Assembly (NCBI GenBank): GCA_014650015.1
Contig: BMUD01000010.1
Location: forward strand, 62,001 to 126,000
Direction of reading: 5' to 3'
Source: Streptomyces griseoloalbus
Lineage (GTDB): Bacteria > Actinomycetota > Actinomycetes > Streptomycetales > Streptomycetaceae
DNA length: 64,000 nucleotides
In this document: positions 42,864-51,189 of the stretch, in pieces
Numbering within the stretch: the stretch's first letter is position 1
Layout of the letters: each line of letters starts with the position of its first letter
Notes under the pieces: model-generated
Database searches by the model: none
Told to the model about the DNA's origin: nothing
Seen by the model: the letters and a program-made list of their open reading frames with translations, nothing else
Program-made: the position numbers and the translations under genes

Positions 42864-45686
42864 TCACCGGGCGACGGCGCCACCCGCGCCGAGCGAGTCG
42901 AGCAGCGCGCGGACCTGCTCCCCACGTGACGGGTGGACCTCGATGTCCAGGTAGATGTCCCGAGCCTGTTCCAGCACCCGTCGCGCGGCGCCCGGGTCAC
43001 CAAGAGCCAGGTGGACCTGGCCGAGGTGCACCAGGGCCTCCGCCTCGTTGAAGCGGTGGCCCAGCGCGCGGTGCAGTTCCAGGCCCCGCCGGTGGCACGC
43101 GAGGGCCTGCGCGTGCTCTCCGAGCTGCTGGTAGGCGTAGCCGAGCGTGTCCAGGGTGTCGGCCTCCCCCCGCAGGTCGCCCAGCTCCTGCTGGATGGCC
43201 ATGGCCTGCTCGCAGTGGGCCACCGCCGCTCGATGGTCCCCCTGCTGCGCATGGTCCCAGGCCACGGCGTTCAGGGCGCGTGCCAGCCCGGCCCGGTGGT
43301 CCAGCTGCGCGAACAGCCGTACCGCGTTCTCGTCGTGACGCAGAGCCGCGGACCGGTCGCCCGTGTACTCGTGGAGCCAGCCGAGAGTCAGGTGGGTGTG
43401 CGCCTCGGACAGCGTCTGACCGCTCTCCTGGGCCAGCGAGAGAGCCCGGGTCAGTCGGCGGTGCGCCGCGTCGTGGTCGCCCGCCTCGGCGCGCTCCCAG
43501 GAGAGCGCGCGCAGCGACTCGGCCTGGGCGGCCGCGTCACCGAGCCGTGTCGCGGCCGCCAGCGCCGTGGTGTGGACGGCCGCGACGTCGCTCCACCGTC
43601 CGCTTCGGGTCAGGAAGGTCGTCAGGGCCCAGGCCAGTTGCCAGGCGTGGGACTCGTGGCCGTGGCGCGCGGCCTGGTGCACGGCCGCGACGAGCGCCGG
43701 GTGCTCCCGGGTGAACCATTCCATGGCCTGGCCATGGGTGGTGAGTTCCTCCGGCCGCGAGCCGGGGGCGGCCGGTGACAGGGGAACGGGGTCCCGGTGC
43801 GGGTGCAGGATGCGGTCGGCCGACCAGGCGGTGTGGAGATAGTGGTCGAGGACCCGGATACGGGCGGTGCGCCCCTCCGCGCCGTCCACGGAGCCGGCCA
43901 CTTCGATGGCGTACGTGCGCAGCAGGTCGTGGGAGCTGAACCGGCCGGGGGCGTGCTCCTGGAGGAGGTGGGCGGCCCGCAGCCGGTGCAGCGCCCGGCG
44001 TGTCCCGGCCGGGGGGAGGCCCGTGAGGCTGCGGACCGCCGGCCGGGCGATGTCGGGACCGGGGGCCTGCACGAGCTGGCGGAACACCCGGGCGGTGTCC
44101 GGATCGAGGGCGCGGTAGGAGGAGGCGAAGACGGTACGCACGTCGGTGGCGCTCTCACCGGTGCCCAGGGCGTCGAGGCGGGTGCTGCTCTCGCGCAGTT
44201 CCTCGGTCAGATCGCCCAGGGTGACCACCGGGTTGGTGGTGATCCGGGCGGCCACGACGCTCAGGGCGAGGGGCAGACCGGCGCACTGGTCCACCAGGGC
44301 GGTGGCGGCGTCGGGTTCGGCGGCGACCCGTTCGGCGCCGAGCCGGCCGGTCAGCAGCTCGCGCGCCGTGGTGGAGTCGAACCCGTCGACCGTCAGATGG
44401 GTGACCTGGTGCGATGCCGTCAGTCCGGTGAGCTGGTCGCGGCTGGTGATCAGGACGGTGCAGGCGGGCGTGCCCGGCAGCAGCGGCAGGGTCTGCTCGC
44501 TGTCATGGGCGTTGTCCAGGACGAGGAGCATCTGCCGGTCCGCCAGCAGGCTGCGGTACAGGGCCGCCTGGGCGTCGGGGGCGGCCGGTACCCGTCCGGG
44601 CGGGACGCCGAGGGTGTCGAGGAAGCCGCGGATCACCATGAAGGGATCCGCGGGGTCCCCTGAGGGCGTGAAACCGCGGAGGTCGGCGAAGAGCTGGCCG
44701 TCGGGGAACTGCTGATACCGGCTGTGTGCCCAGCGCAGCGCGAGCCAGGTCTTGCCGACTCCGCCGGGACCGCAGATCACCGACATGGGCATGGTGGTGC
44801 GCGGTTGGGTCTGGGGCGCGAGCAGTTTGTCCAGGACGGAGAGTTCCGCGTCGCGGCCGACGAAGCAGGCGGGCGGAGCGGGTAGTTGGCGGGGGACCGG
44901 CGGGGTTTCCGGGCCCGCGGGAGGGCGCCGCGGGGAAGCCTGGGGAGGGGACAGCGCAGGGTCGTCGGCAAGGATCTGCCGGTGCAGACCGCGCAGACGT
45001 GGTCCCGGGTCGGTGCCCAGCTCGCGCGACAGCCGCCGCCGTACGGCCTCGTAGCTGGCGAGGGCGTCGGCGGCACGGCCGGTGCGGTAGAGGGCGAGCA
45101 TGAGCTGACCGGCCAGACGTTCGTCCAGGGGGTGCTCGCCGGCGCGTGCGGTGAGCTCGGGCAGCAGTTCGCCGTGGTGTCCGATGCGCAGGCGGATGTC
45201 GACGTGGTCCAGCTCGGCCGAGAGCCGTTCGCGCTCCAGGGCCTGGCGCAGGTCGGAGAACCACGGGACGTCCACGGTGGCGAAGGGGTCGCCCCGCCAC
45301 AGCCCGAGCGCCTGTCGCATCAGGGCAGCCGCCCGGGTGTCGTCGGCCTCCCGGGCGCGTGCGACCAGGTCCCGGAACAGGTGGAGGTCCACGGACAGCG
45401 GATCCGCCTCCAGTACATAGCACCCGGGGCGCCGGGAGATGGCCACCTCCGGTGCCGCCTTCAGGGCCTGGCGTAATCGGGACAGGTATCCGTACAGCGT
45501 TTCCCTGACCCGCTGGGGTGCCCGGTCGCCCCACACCCGGTCGATGAGCGCGTCCACCGGAACCGCGCGGTTGACGTCCACGAGCAGCGCGGCCAGCACG
45601 CACCGCTGCCGCATGTGTCCCACGTTCGCGGGACGCCCCTCGACGCGCGCCTCGATCGTGCCGAGCAGACCGAACTCCACCACCAT
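42864..45686 (-). CDS. AfsR/SARP family transcriptional regulator
   Basis: A 940-residue regulator with the full AfsR layout: OmpR-type winged-helix DNA-binding domain (about 1-95), bacterial activator domain BTAD (about 98-245), NB-ARC NTPase with P-loop GPGGVGKT (306-313), VLDNAHD Walker B and ITSRDQL, then C-terminal tetratricopeptide repeats (from about 690). SARP proteins activate secondary-metabolite genes in Streptomyces. The ATG at 45686 follows GGAGGGGGACGG. No biosynthetic cluster lies right next to it; the carotenoid cluster is 13 kb away. Divergent from the lipoprotein gene at 45875. Confidence 0.92.
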   Translation of the reverse strand: MVVEFGLLGTIEARVEGRPANVGHMRQRCVLAALLVDVNRAVPVDALIDRVWGDRAPQRVRETLYGYLSRLRQALKAAPEVAISRRPGCYVLEADPLSVDLHLFRDLVARAREADDTRAAALMRQALGLWRGDPFATVDVPWFSDLRQALERERLSAELDHVDIRLRIGHHGELLPELTARAGEHPLDERLAGQLMLALYRTGRAADALASYEAVRRRLSRELGTDPGPRLRGLHRQILADDPALSPPQASPRRPPAGPETPPVPRQLPAPPACFVGRDAELSVLDKLLAPQTQPRTTMPMSVICGPGGVGKTWLALRWAHSRYQQFPDGQLFADLRGFTPSGDPADPFMVIRGFLDTLGVPPGRVPAAPDAQAALYRSLLADRQMLLVLDNAHDSEQTLPLLPGTPACTVLITSRDQLTGLTASHQVTHLTVDGFDSTTARELLTGRLGAERVAAEPDAATALVDQCAGLPLALSVVAARITTNPVVTLGDLTEELRESSTRLDALGTGESATDVRTVFASSYRALDPDTARVFRQLVQAPGPDIARPAVRSLTGLPPAGTRRALHRLRAAHLLQEHAPGRFSSHDLLRTYAIEVAGSVDGAEGRTARIRVLDHYLHTAWSADRILHPHRDPVPLSPAAPGSRPEELTTHGQAMEWFTREHPALVAAVHQAARHGHESHAWQLAWALTTFLTRSGRWSDVAAVHTTALAAATRLGDAAAQAESLRALSWERAEAGDHDAAHRRLTRALSLAQESGQTLSEAHTHLTLGWLHEYTGDRSAALRHDENAVRLFAQLDHRAGLARALNAVAWDHAQQGDHRAAVAHCEQAMAIQQELGDLRGEADTLDTLGYAYQQLGEHAQALACHRRGLELHRALGHRFNEAEALVHLGQVHLALGDPGAARRVLEQARDIYLDIEVHPSRGEQVRALLDSLGAGGAVAR

Positions 45687-45874
45687 CCGTCCCCCTCCGT
45701 CCCGTTTACGTTAGTCACTCGGCAAGCGCTCCCACCAGGCGATTCAAGGACGTCCCAAGGTTCGTCCCCGGCCAGGGACGCACGGTTGACCCGACGGCAG
45801 GGCAGCGGGGCGGGCGCACGAGGTGCCCGGGCCCGCCGGTGCCCGGGGATACCCGCGGAGACAGGGGGAGTGTG

Positions 45875-46846
45875 ATGCGACGTATCGGCCGGGCAGTGGG
45901 AGCCGCCGTGTTCCTCGTGTGCTGCACTGGGGGATGCAGCACGCCATCGGGGGCGGGGAACGCGGAGCCGGGGACGGGGAGCACGCGGCCGTCCCTGGCT
46001 CCGCTGCCGCCGCCGGAACCGGGGATCAGCCTTCCGCTGGACTCCTATGTGCCCTCGCCCGAGGAGCAGGGGCGGTCCGACCGGGCACAGGCGGCGCTGG
46101 AACGCGCCTGTCTGGCACGCTTCGGACTCCGCTGGGAGGGACCGGGCAGGACGGCTCTGGAGACCGGCCGGCGGATGGCCCTGTCGCGGCAGGCGGCACG
46201 CTTCGGCGTGACGGACCCGGAACACGCCGAGCGATACGGGTATCACGCGCCGCCCTGGAGCACCTACGACCCTCGGGTGGGAGAGCTGCTGGACCAGCAC
46301 CAGCACGTCACTCCCGACGTGCGGAAGGTGCTGTACGGCACGGCCACGGAAGCCGGTGGCCGGCCCGTTCCCCGCAACGGGTGCCGTGCGGAGGCGGCCC
46401 GGCGGCTCGCGCGGGGCGCCCCACCGGCGGACCGGAACCTTCCGGGCCGGCTGGCGGAGCAGGCCGCCGCCGCGGCCCTTGAGGACCCCCGGTTGTCGGC
46501 CGTCGTAGGCGCGTGGCGCTCCTGCGTGACCGGTGCCGGTCTTCGCTACGCCTCGCCGCAGGACGCTGCCGGAGATCCCCGCTGGAAACGGGACCGGACC
46601 CCCACCGAGGAAGAGGTCTCGGTGGCCGTGGCGGACGTCCGGTGCCAGAACGAGGTCCGGTACCTCCCCACGCTGGTGACCGTGACGGCCGGGAAGCAGC
46701 GCGAGCTGATCAGTCGTCACGCCCTGGAACTCGGCCGACTCGAACGCCTGAAGGACGTACGGGCGGAGAACGTCGCCGAAGCGCTCGCCGCACAGCCGTC
46801 CGGGCCCGAACCCGCGCAGGAGGGCGAAGGGCACGGATCCGGGTGA
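45875..46846 (+). CDS. Secreted lipoprotein, unknown function
   Basis: A 323-residue exported protein. The start is ATG 45875 behind AGGGGGAGTGTG. The signal peptide RRIGRAVGAAVFLVCC ends in a TGGC lipobox, so the mature protein is lipid-anchored. The remainder is helical with four or more cysteines (LERACLARFGL, PRNGCRAEAARRL, WRSCVTGAGL, VRCQNEV), likely disulphide-bonded. The LERACLARFGLRW and WRSCV segments occur in a group of Streptomyces secreted proteins whose function I do not know. The next gene is also secreted, 49 bases away, and may be cotranscribed. Confidence 0.78.
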   Translation: MRRIGRAVGAAVFLVCCTGGCSTPSGAGNAEPGTGSTRPSLAPLPPPEPGISLPLDSYVPSPEEQGRSDRAQAALERACLARFGLRWEGPGRTALETGRRMALSRQAARFGVTDPEHAERYGYHAPPWSTYDPRVGELLDQHQHVTPDVRKVLYGTATEAGGRPVPRNGCRAEAARRLARGAPPADRNLPGRLAEQAAAAALEDPRLSAVVGAWRSCVTGAGLRYASPQDAAGDPRWKRDRTPTEEEVSVAVADVRCQNEVRYLPTLVTVTAGKQRELISRHALELGRLERLKDVRAENVAEALAAQPSGPEPAQEGEGHGSG

Positions 46847-46895
46847 GAGCGAGCCGTAAGTCAGCACGATCCGCGATCAGAGAGAGGAATTCGAC

Positions 46896-47252
46896 ATGCG
46901 ACGTACGATCATCGCGGCACTGGGTGCCCTTGGCGTCAGCGCGGCATCCGTCGGTCTGTGGGCGACGCCGGCCGGCGCGAGCGACGTCACGCAGGGGAGC
47001 GACTGGGCGACCCACGCCTACGACGGGACCTGGTTCGACTACTGCGACGGCGAGGACGACAACCACTCGGTGTGGGGCGGCTACTACACCACCGCCTCCA
47101 GCGCCTACCAGACCTCCAGCCCGGTCAACGGATACTGCAGCACCGAGTTCGTGAACGGGGTCCTGACCAACCTGAGGATGGTCGAGGACAACCCCTCCAG
47201 CGGCACCAACTACTACGGCGCCTGGCACGGCTACCCGGTCGCCGGCAACTGA
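46896..47252 (+). CDS. Small secreted protein, 118 aa
   Basis: A 118-residue exported protein starting at ATG 46896 behind AGAGAGGAATTCGAC. The signal peptide ends at about residue 29 (AGAS). The mature part is acidic and rich in Tyr, Trp, Asp and Ser, with two cysteines (DYCDGED, GYCSTEF) that could form one disulphide. No catalytic motif is visible. The aromatic-rich mature chain looks like a small all-beta extracellular domain. It is followed by a strong terminator, so it closes the unit begun by the lipoprotein gene. Confidence 0.78.
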   Translation: MRRTIIAALGALGVSAASVGLWATPAGASDVTQGSDWATHAYDGTWFDYCDGEDDNHSVWGGYYTTASSAYQTSSPVNGYCSTEFVNGVLTNLRMVEDNPSSGTNYYGAWHGYPVAGN

Positions 47253-47271
47253 CCGTCGCAACCACGGGGGA

Positions 47272-47315
47272 CCGCTCCGGCGGCCGGGCCTCTTTCGGGC
47301 CCGCCGCCGGAGCGG
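47272..47315 (+). terminator. Strong hairpin terminator
   Basis: CCGCTCCGGCGGC (47272-47284) and GCCGCCGGAGCGG (47303-47315) are perfect complements. A nested GGGCC/GGCCC pair in the loop lengthens the structure. It lies 20 bases after the stop of the small secreted protein. Confidence 0.85.
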
Positions 47316-47419
47316 CGGCCAGGTCCGGGCCCCCGGCCACCGCCGCACGTCCGGCCGACCGCGGGCACAAAGTGATAACAGCGGACAACTCCTGAATACC
47401 TCATGCGGTCTAGTCCGCC

Positions 47420-48685
47420 ATGAAGATCTCTTTTCTGATTCACAACGCCTATGGGATCGGAGGCACGATCACCACCACGTTCAACCTGGCGGGCGCGCTG
47501 GCCGAGCGTCACGACGTGGAGATCGTCTCGGTGTTACGGCACCGGGAGCACCCCAACCTCACCCCGCACCCCGGGGTGCGACTGCGGGCCCTGGTGGATC
47601 TGCGGCGGGAGAAGGACCACCCCCTGCACAGCAGACCGGCGAAGGTGTTCCCCTCCGCCGAGTACCGCCACCACCAGTACAGCGAGCTGACCGACCAGCG
47701 GATCGCCGAGTGCCTGGAGGCCACCGACGCCGACGTCGTCATCGGCACCCGGCCCGGGCTCAATGTGCACCTCGCCCTCCAGGCGCCGCGGCGCGTCATA
47801 CGCGTGGGCCAGGAACACCTCACTCTCGACAACCATTCGCCCGCGCTGCGCACCGCGCTGCGCCGGGCCTACCGCCGGCTCGACGTGCTCACCACCGTCA
47901 CCGAGGCGGACGCCGCCTGCTACCGGCGCAAGATGCGGCTGCCCGGGGTGCGGGTGGAGGCGCTGCCGAACAGCGTCCCCGACCCCGTGCTGCCCGCCGC
48001 CGACGGCACCGCCAAGGTCGTGATCGCGGCCGGCCGGCTGGTCCCGGTCAAGCGGTACGACCTGATCATCGAGGCGTTCGCCCGGGTCGTCGCCGAGTAT
48101 CCCGACTGGCAGCTGCGCATCTACGGCAAGGGCGAGGAACAGGACCGGCTGCGCGCGCGGATCGAGACGCTCGGCCTGTGGAACAACGTCTTCCTCATGG
48201 GCGCGGCGACACCCATGGAAGCCGAGTGGGTCAAGGGCTCGATCGGCGCGGCCGCCTCCAACTTCGAACCGTTCGGCATGACCATCGTCGAGGCGATGCG
48301 CTGCGGGCTGCCCGTCGTGAGCACCGACTGCCCCTACGGGCCCGGCGAGATCATCAAGGACGGCGAGGACGGCCGTCTGGTGCCGGTCGGGGACGACCGG
48401 GCCTTCGGCGCGGCCCTCCTGGACCTGGTCCGTGACGACGAGCGGCGCCGTCGTATGGGGAGGGCGGCACTCGACAACGCCCGCCGGTTCGCCCCCGGCC
48501 CGGTCGTCGCCCAGGCCGAACGCCTGCTCCAGGAGGCGATCGAGGCCAGGGACGGCGGACAGCGCCCCACTTCCGCACCCGGCGGGACACACCACACCCT
48601 GCGCACCCAGGGCTACGCCGCCCGTGACCTCGCCCACGCCGCCGCCGCCGGCGCGCTGCGCACCGTACGGAAGGGACGCCGATGA
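47420..48685 (+). CDS. Glycosyltransferase family 4 protein
   Basis: A 421-residue GT-B enzyme. The N-terminal domain has FLIHNAYGIGGTITTTFNLAGAL, as in retaining GT4 transferases. The C-terminal domain has VIAAGRLVPVKRYDLIIEAFA and the nucleotide-sugar site NFEPFGMTIVEAMRCGLPVV with the E-x7-E pattern. About 45 extra residues at the C-terminus are Ala/Arg-rich. It is soluble or membrane-peripheral. The stop overlaps the next start (ATGA at 48682), so the two products probably work together on a cell-envelope polymer or glycolipid; acceptor and donor cannot be told from sequence. Confidence 0.87.
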   Translation: MKISFLIHNAYGIGGTITTTFNLAGALAERHDVEIVSVLRHREHPNLTPHPGVRLRALVDLRREKDHPLHSRPAKVFPSAEYRHHQYSELTDQRIAECLEATDADVVIGTRPGLNVHLALQAPRRVIRVGQEHLTLDNHSPALRTALRRAYRRLDVLTTVTEADAACYRRKMRLPGVRVEALPNSVPDPVLPAADGTAKVVIAAGRLVPVKRYDLIIEAFARVVAEYPDWQLRIYGKGEEQDRLRARIETLGLWNNVFLMGAATPMEAEWVKGSIGAAASNFEPFGMTIVEAMRCGLPVVSTDCPYGPGEIIKDGEDGRLVPVGDDRAFGAALLDLVRDDERRRRMGRAALDNARRFAPGPVVAQAERLLQEAIEARDGGQRPTSAPGGTHHTLRTQGYAARDLAHAAAAGALRTVRKGRR

Positions 48686-49497
48686 GCCCCGAACGCGCCG
48701 CGCAACTCCGCGCCGACTGCTCCGTCGACACCGACGGCCGGATCACCTTCCGTCTGCCGCCGCCGTCGGCCGCACACCCCCGGCTGCTGCTGGTGCTGCG
48801 CCCCAAGAAGGGCCGACCCGAGGAGACCACCCACACCCTCGACCTCGAACCCTTCGGCGACGACGGCGAGGTCCGCGCGGTGCTGGAACCACGGCTCCAG
48901 CTCGCCGAGGGCCGCTGGGACGCGTATCTGCTGCGCGGCCCGGACGCCGGACGCGAGCGGCTGCGCCCCGGTCTGCGGGACCTGCGCGCGCTCGTGGACG
49001 GCGGCCCGGGCGACCGGCCGTCACCGGTCGCCGTCCGGGTGCCGTACGCCACCAAGGACGGTTTCCTCGCGATGCGGACCTGGCTGCGCGCCGCCCACGC
49101 GGAGGCCGGCCCTCTCGACGTCACCGGCGCGACGATGACGGTCCGCGCCCGCCTCCACGGCGCCGGACTCTCCGAAGGGGCCGTGGTGACACTGCGGCTG
49201 AGGGGCGACACGGGCACCGTGCGCACCTTCCCGGCACAGCCCTCGGGCGGACGCGCCTTCTCCTGCGCCGTCGCCTGTGAGGAACTCGCGGTCGAGGCCG
49301 CCGGCACCCGCTTCTGGGACGCCTTCGTCCGCCCCGCCGCCGACGCACCGCTGATCAGAATCGGCCGTCTCCTCGACGACGTGGCCGACCGCAAGGGTGT
49401 GTTCGTGTACCCGCAGGTCACCGCGGGCGGGTCCGCGATCCGCCCCTACTTCACCGTCGACAACGACCTGGCCGTCGAGGTGACCGCCCTGGGCTGA
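48682..49497 (+). CDS. Hypothetical protein coupled to the glycosyltransferase
   Basis: A 271-residue soluble protein made of two beta-rich halves (for instance RLLLVLRPKKGRPEETTHTLDL and MTVRARLHGAGLSEGAVVTLRLRG). It ends with VYPQVTAGGSAIRPYFTVDNDLAVEV. It has no signal peptide or catalytic motif. The ATG at 48682 overlaps the stop of the GT4 gene. Pairs of this kind (GT4 plus a beta-rich companion) are known to me from Streptomyces envelope-polymer loci, but I cannot name a function. A hairpin at 49525-49556 follows. Confidence 0.7.
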   Translation: MSPERAAQLRADCSVDTDGRITFRLPPPSAAHPRLLLVLRPKKGRPEETTHTLDLEPFGDDGEVRAVLEPRLQLAEGRWDAYLLRGPDAGRERLRPGLRDLRALVDGGPGDRPSPVAVRVPYATKDGFLAMRTWLRAAHAEAGPLDVTGATMTVRARLHGAGLSEGAVVTLRLRGDTGTVRTFPAQPSGGRAFSCAVACEELAVEAAGTRFWDAFVRPAADAPLIRIGRLLDDVADRKGVFVYPQVTAGGSAIRPYFTVDNDLAVEVTALG

Positions 49498-49524
49498 ACG
49501 ACGGCGGCGGCCCCGGCGGTGACG

Positions 49525-49556
49525 CCGCGTCAGTTGGGTCACGAGGCCTGACGCGG
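49525..49556 (+). terminator. Hairpin terminator after the glycosyltransferase pair
   Basis: CCGCGTCA (49525-49532) pairs with TGACGCGG (49549-49556) around a 16-base loop, 27 bases after the stop. Confidence 0.6.
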
Positions 49557-49702
49557 TGCGCCCGCTCCCTCAGTACGCGGGCGTCAGCCCGCAGCAGGTG
49601 ATGCTGCGCACCCTGCCGTACGTGTGGGCCGTCGCCCGCGGCGGCCTGCGCGTCACCGACGGGGTCCGGCCGGCCGGCTCCATCGCCGCGGCACGCGGCT
49701 GA
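49556..49702 (+). pseudogene. Possible 3' gene fragment, 48 codons
   Basis: A frame with strong third-position GC runs from GTG 49556 to TGA 49702 (VRPLPQYAGVSPQQVMLRTL onward). It overlaps the hairpin, has no ribosome site and matches no family I know. It reads like the C-terminus of a lost gene. Confidence 0.35.
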
Positions 49703-49727
49703 CGTCAGGCGCCCAGGATCTCCCCAT

Positions 49728-49862
49728 GCCTGGCCCACCGCCGCCGTCTTCGGCCGGGACCTCGTCCCCCTGGCGTCGGTCCAGCATCCACGCGATGCCT
49801 TCCTCGCCGGAGCGGCTCCGCGGGAGCTGCGGGCGGAGCGGGCCGCCGACCGCGCGGCGTGA
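49728..49862 (+). pseudogene. Possible 3' gene fragment, 44 codons
   Basis: From 49728 a frame with strong third-position GC reads AWPTAAVFGRDLVPLASVQH and ends in a helix LRAERAADRAA before TGA 49862. It has no start codon with a ribosome site and is out of frame with the previous fragment. It is probably the tail of a decayed gene. Confidence 0.35.
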
Positions 49863-49890
49863 CCGCCGTCGCCGGCCGGTCCGGCCGGGT

Positions 49891-49935
49891 TTCGACACCC
49901 CGCACGATCGTTATGATGCCCGTATCGTTCAAACG
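49891..49935 (+). promoter_or_regulatory. Promoter and operator of the DeoR/LacI-type regulator
   Basis: A good -10 element TATGAT (49912-49917) has TTCGAC (49891-49896) as a loose -35 at 15 bases. Just downstream of the -10, at the likely transcription start, is CGTTCAAACG (49926-49935). Its exact reverse complement CGTTTGAACG is repeated at 51073-51082 before the transporter genes. This placement fits autorepression. Confidence 0.6.
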
Positions 49936-49961
49936 AACATCCAGGTGCGGGGAGGGGCCTC

Positions 49962-51062
49962 ATGCGGGAGCCGGTCGAGCTGAGGAGGCAGCGGATCCTG
50001 GCCGCCGTCGCGGCCCGGGGTTCGGCGCGGGTGAGTGACCTCGCCGCCGAACTGCAGGTGTCGGTGGTGACGGTGCGCCGGGACGTGGAGGAGCTGGCCC
50101 GGGAGGGCAGGCTGCGGCGCGGGCACGGCATCGTCCGCTCCACGCTCGCCGCGCAGGACCTGCCGGTGACTCCGGCACCGGACGGCGACACGGTGGCCGT
50201 CGTCGTCCCGGAGCGGCACACCTACCTGTACGAGTCCCTGCACGGCGCCCGTTCGGTGCTCGAAGCCGCCGGGAAACGCATCGCGCTGCACATCGCGCCG
50301 CAGGTGGCAGGCGCCGAACGGCCGCTGGTGGAGCGGGCCCTCGCGGACGGCGCCGCGGGCGTTCTGCTGGCCCCGCGCTGGCGCACCCGGGCCGACGAGG
50401 AGGGCGACTACGCCTGGCTCGCCGCGCTGGACGTGCCCGCCGTGCTGATGGAGCGGCGGCCCCCGCCGGGCAGCGGGCTGCACGCGATGGACTCGGTCTG
50501 CTCCGACCACGGCTACGGCGCTCATCTCGCCGTGCGGCACCTGGTGGAGCTCGGCCATCGGCGGATGGTGTTCGCCACCCGGGACGACAGCCCCACCGCA
50601 CGCACCCTGCGGTCCGCGTTCGCGCGGATCGCGGACGCGCATCCGCTGGTGGAGGAGTGTGCGTGGACCCTGAGCGCCCCGGAGGCCGGCCAGGACGGAC
50701 CGTACACGGCTGAGGAGACGGCGGAGCTGTCCGCGCTGCTGCGCAAGGTGGGGGCCACGGCCGCGGTGCTGCACGGCGACGTGGACGCGCTGATGCTCGT
50801 GCAGCAGCTGGCGGACAACGGTGTGCGGGTGCCGCAGGACTGCTCGGTCGTGGCCTACGACGACGTGGTGGCCGGGCTCGGGACCACGCCGCTGACGGCC
50901 GTCGCCCCGCCCAAGGGGGAGGTCGGCCGGGCCGCGGCGGAGCTGCTGCTCCAGCGGCTCGACGCACCGCGCGGCGGCGGGGGCCCCGTGCGGCGGGTCG
51001 AGCTGCTGCCCGTGCTGACCGTGCGCGGGTCCACCCGGCGGTGGGACGGAGACTCGGACTGA
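49962..51062 (+). CDS. DeoR-type HTH / LacI-type sensor transcriptional regulator
   Basis: A 366-residue regulator with a DeoR-type winged helix at the N-terminus (RQRILAAVAARGSARVSDLAAELQVSVVTVRRDVEELAREGRLRRGHG) fused to a periplasmic-binding-protein-like sensor of the LacI/GalR kind (from about residue 75, with DHGYGAHLAVRHLVELGHRRMVFAT and VVAYDDVVAGLGTTPLTAV). LacI proteins normally carry a different HTH, so this is a hybrid class seen in actinobacteria. It precedes an ABC sugar importer and very likely controls it and itself through the motif CGTTTGAACG found on both sides of the gene. The inducer is probably a sugar or sugar acid. Confidence 0.88.
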   Translation: MREPVELRRQRILAAVAARGSARVSDLAAELQVSVVTVRRDVEELAREGRLRRGHGIVRSTLAAQDLPVTPAPDGDTVAVVVPERHTYLYESLHGARSVLEAAGKRIALHIAPQVAGAERPLVERALADGAAGVLLAPRWRTRADEEGDYAWLAALDVPAVLMERRPPPGSGLHAMDSVCSDHGYGAHLAVRHLVELGHRRMVFATRDDSPTARTLRSAFARIADAHPLVEECAWTLSAPEAGQDGPYTAEETAELSALLRKVGATAAVLHGDVDALMLVQQLADNGVRVPQDCSVVAYDDVVAGLGTTPLTAVAPPKGEVGRAAAELLLQRLDAPRGGGGPVRRVELLPVLTVRGSTRRWDGDSD

Positions 51063-51072
51063 GCGAAGTGAG

Positions 51073-51136
51073 CGTTTGAACGTTTTATTTTCTTCTGATC
51101 GATCTCTTGACCGTTTGTAGGTCGGGCGTTGAGGAT
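51073..51136 (+). promoter_or_regulatory. Operator copy and possible promoter of the sugar operon
   Basis: CGTTTGAACG (51073-51082) equals the reverse complement of the motif before the regulator gene. A half-like CCGTTTG is at 51111-51117, overlapping TTGACC (51107-51112), which could be a -35 with GAGGAT (51131-51136) as a weak -10 at 18 bases. The AT-rich tract TTTTATTTTC lies between. Confidence 0.5.
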
Positions 51137-51189
51137 TCCCGTGTCCCGAACAGCCGTGTCCCCGACACGCAGGAGCCGCGGGAGGCGCC

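Larger units (their letters stand above)
49498..49961. other. Intergenic region with gene debris
   Basis: This 464-base region holds the hairpin, two coding-looking fragments (49556-49702 and 49728-49862) in different frames, and at its right end the promoter and operator of the DeoR/LacI-type gene. No intact gene is supported. Confidence 0.55.
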
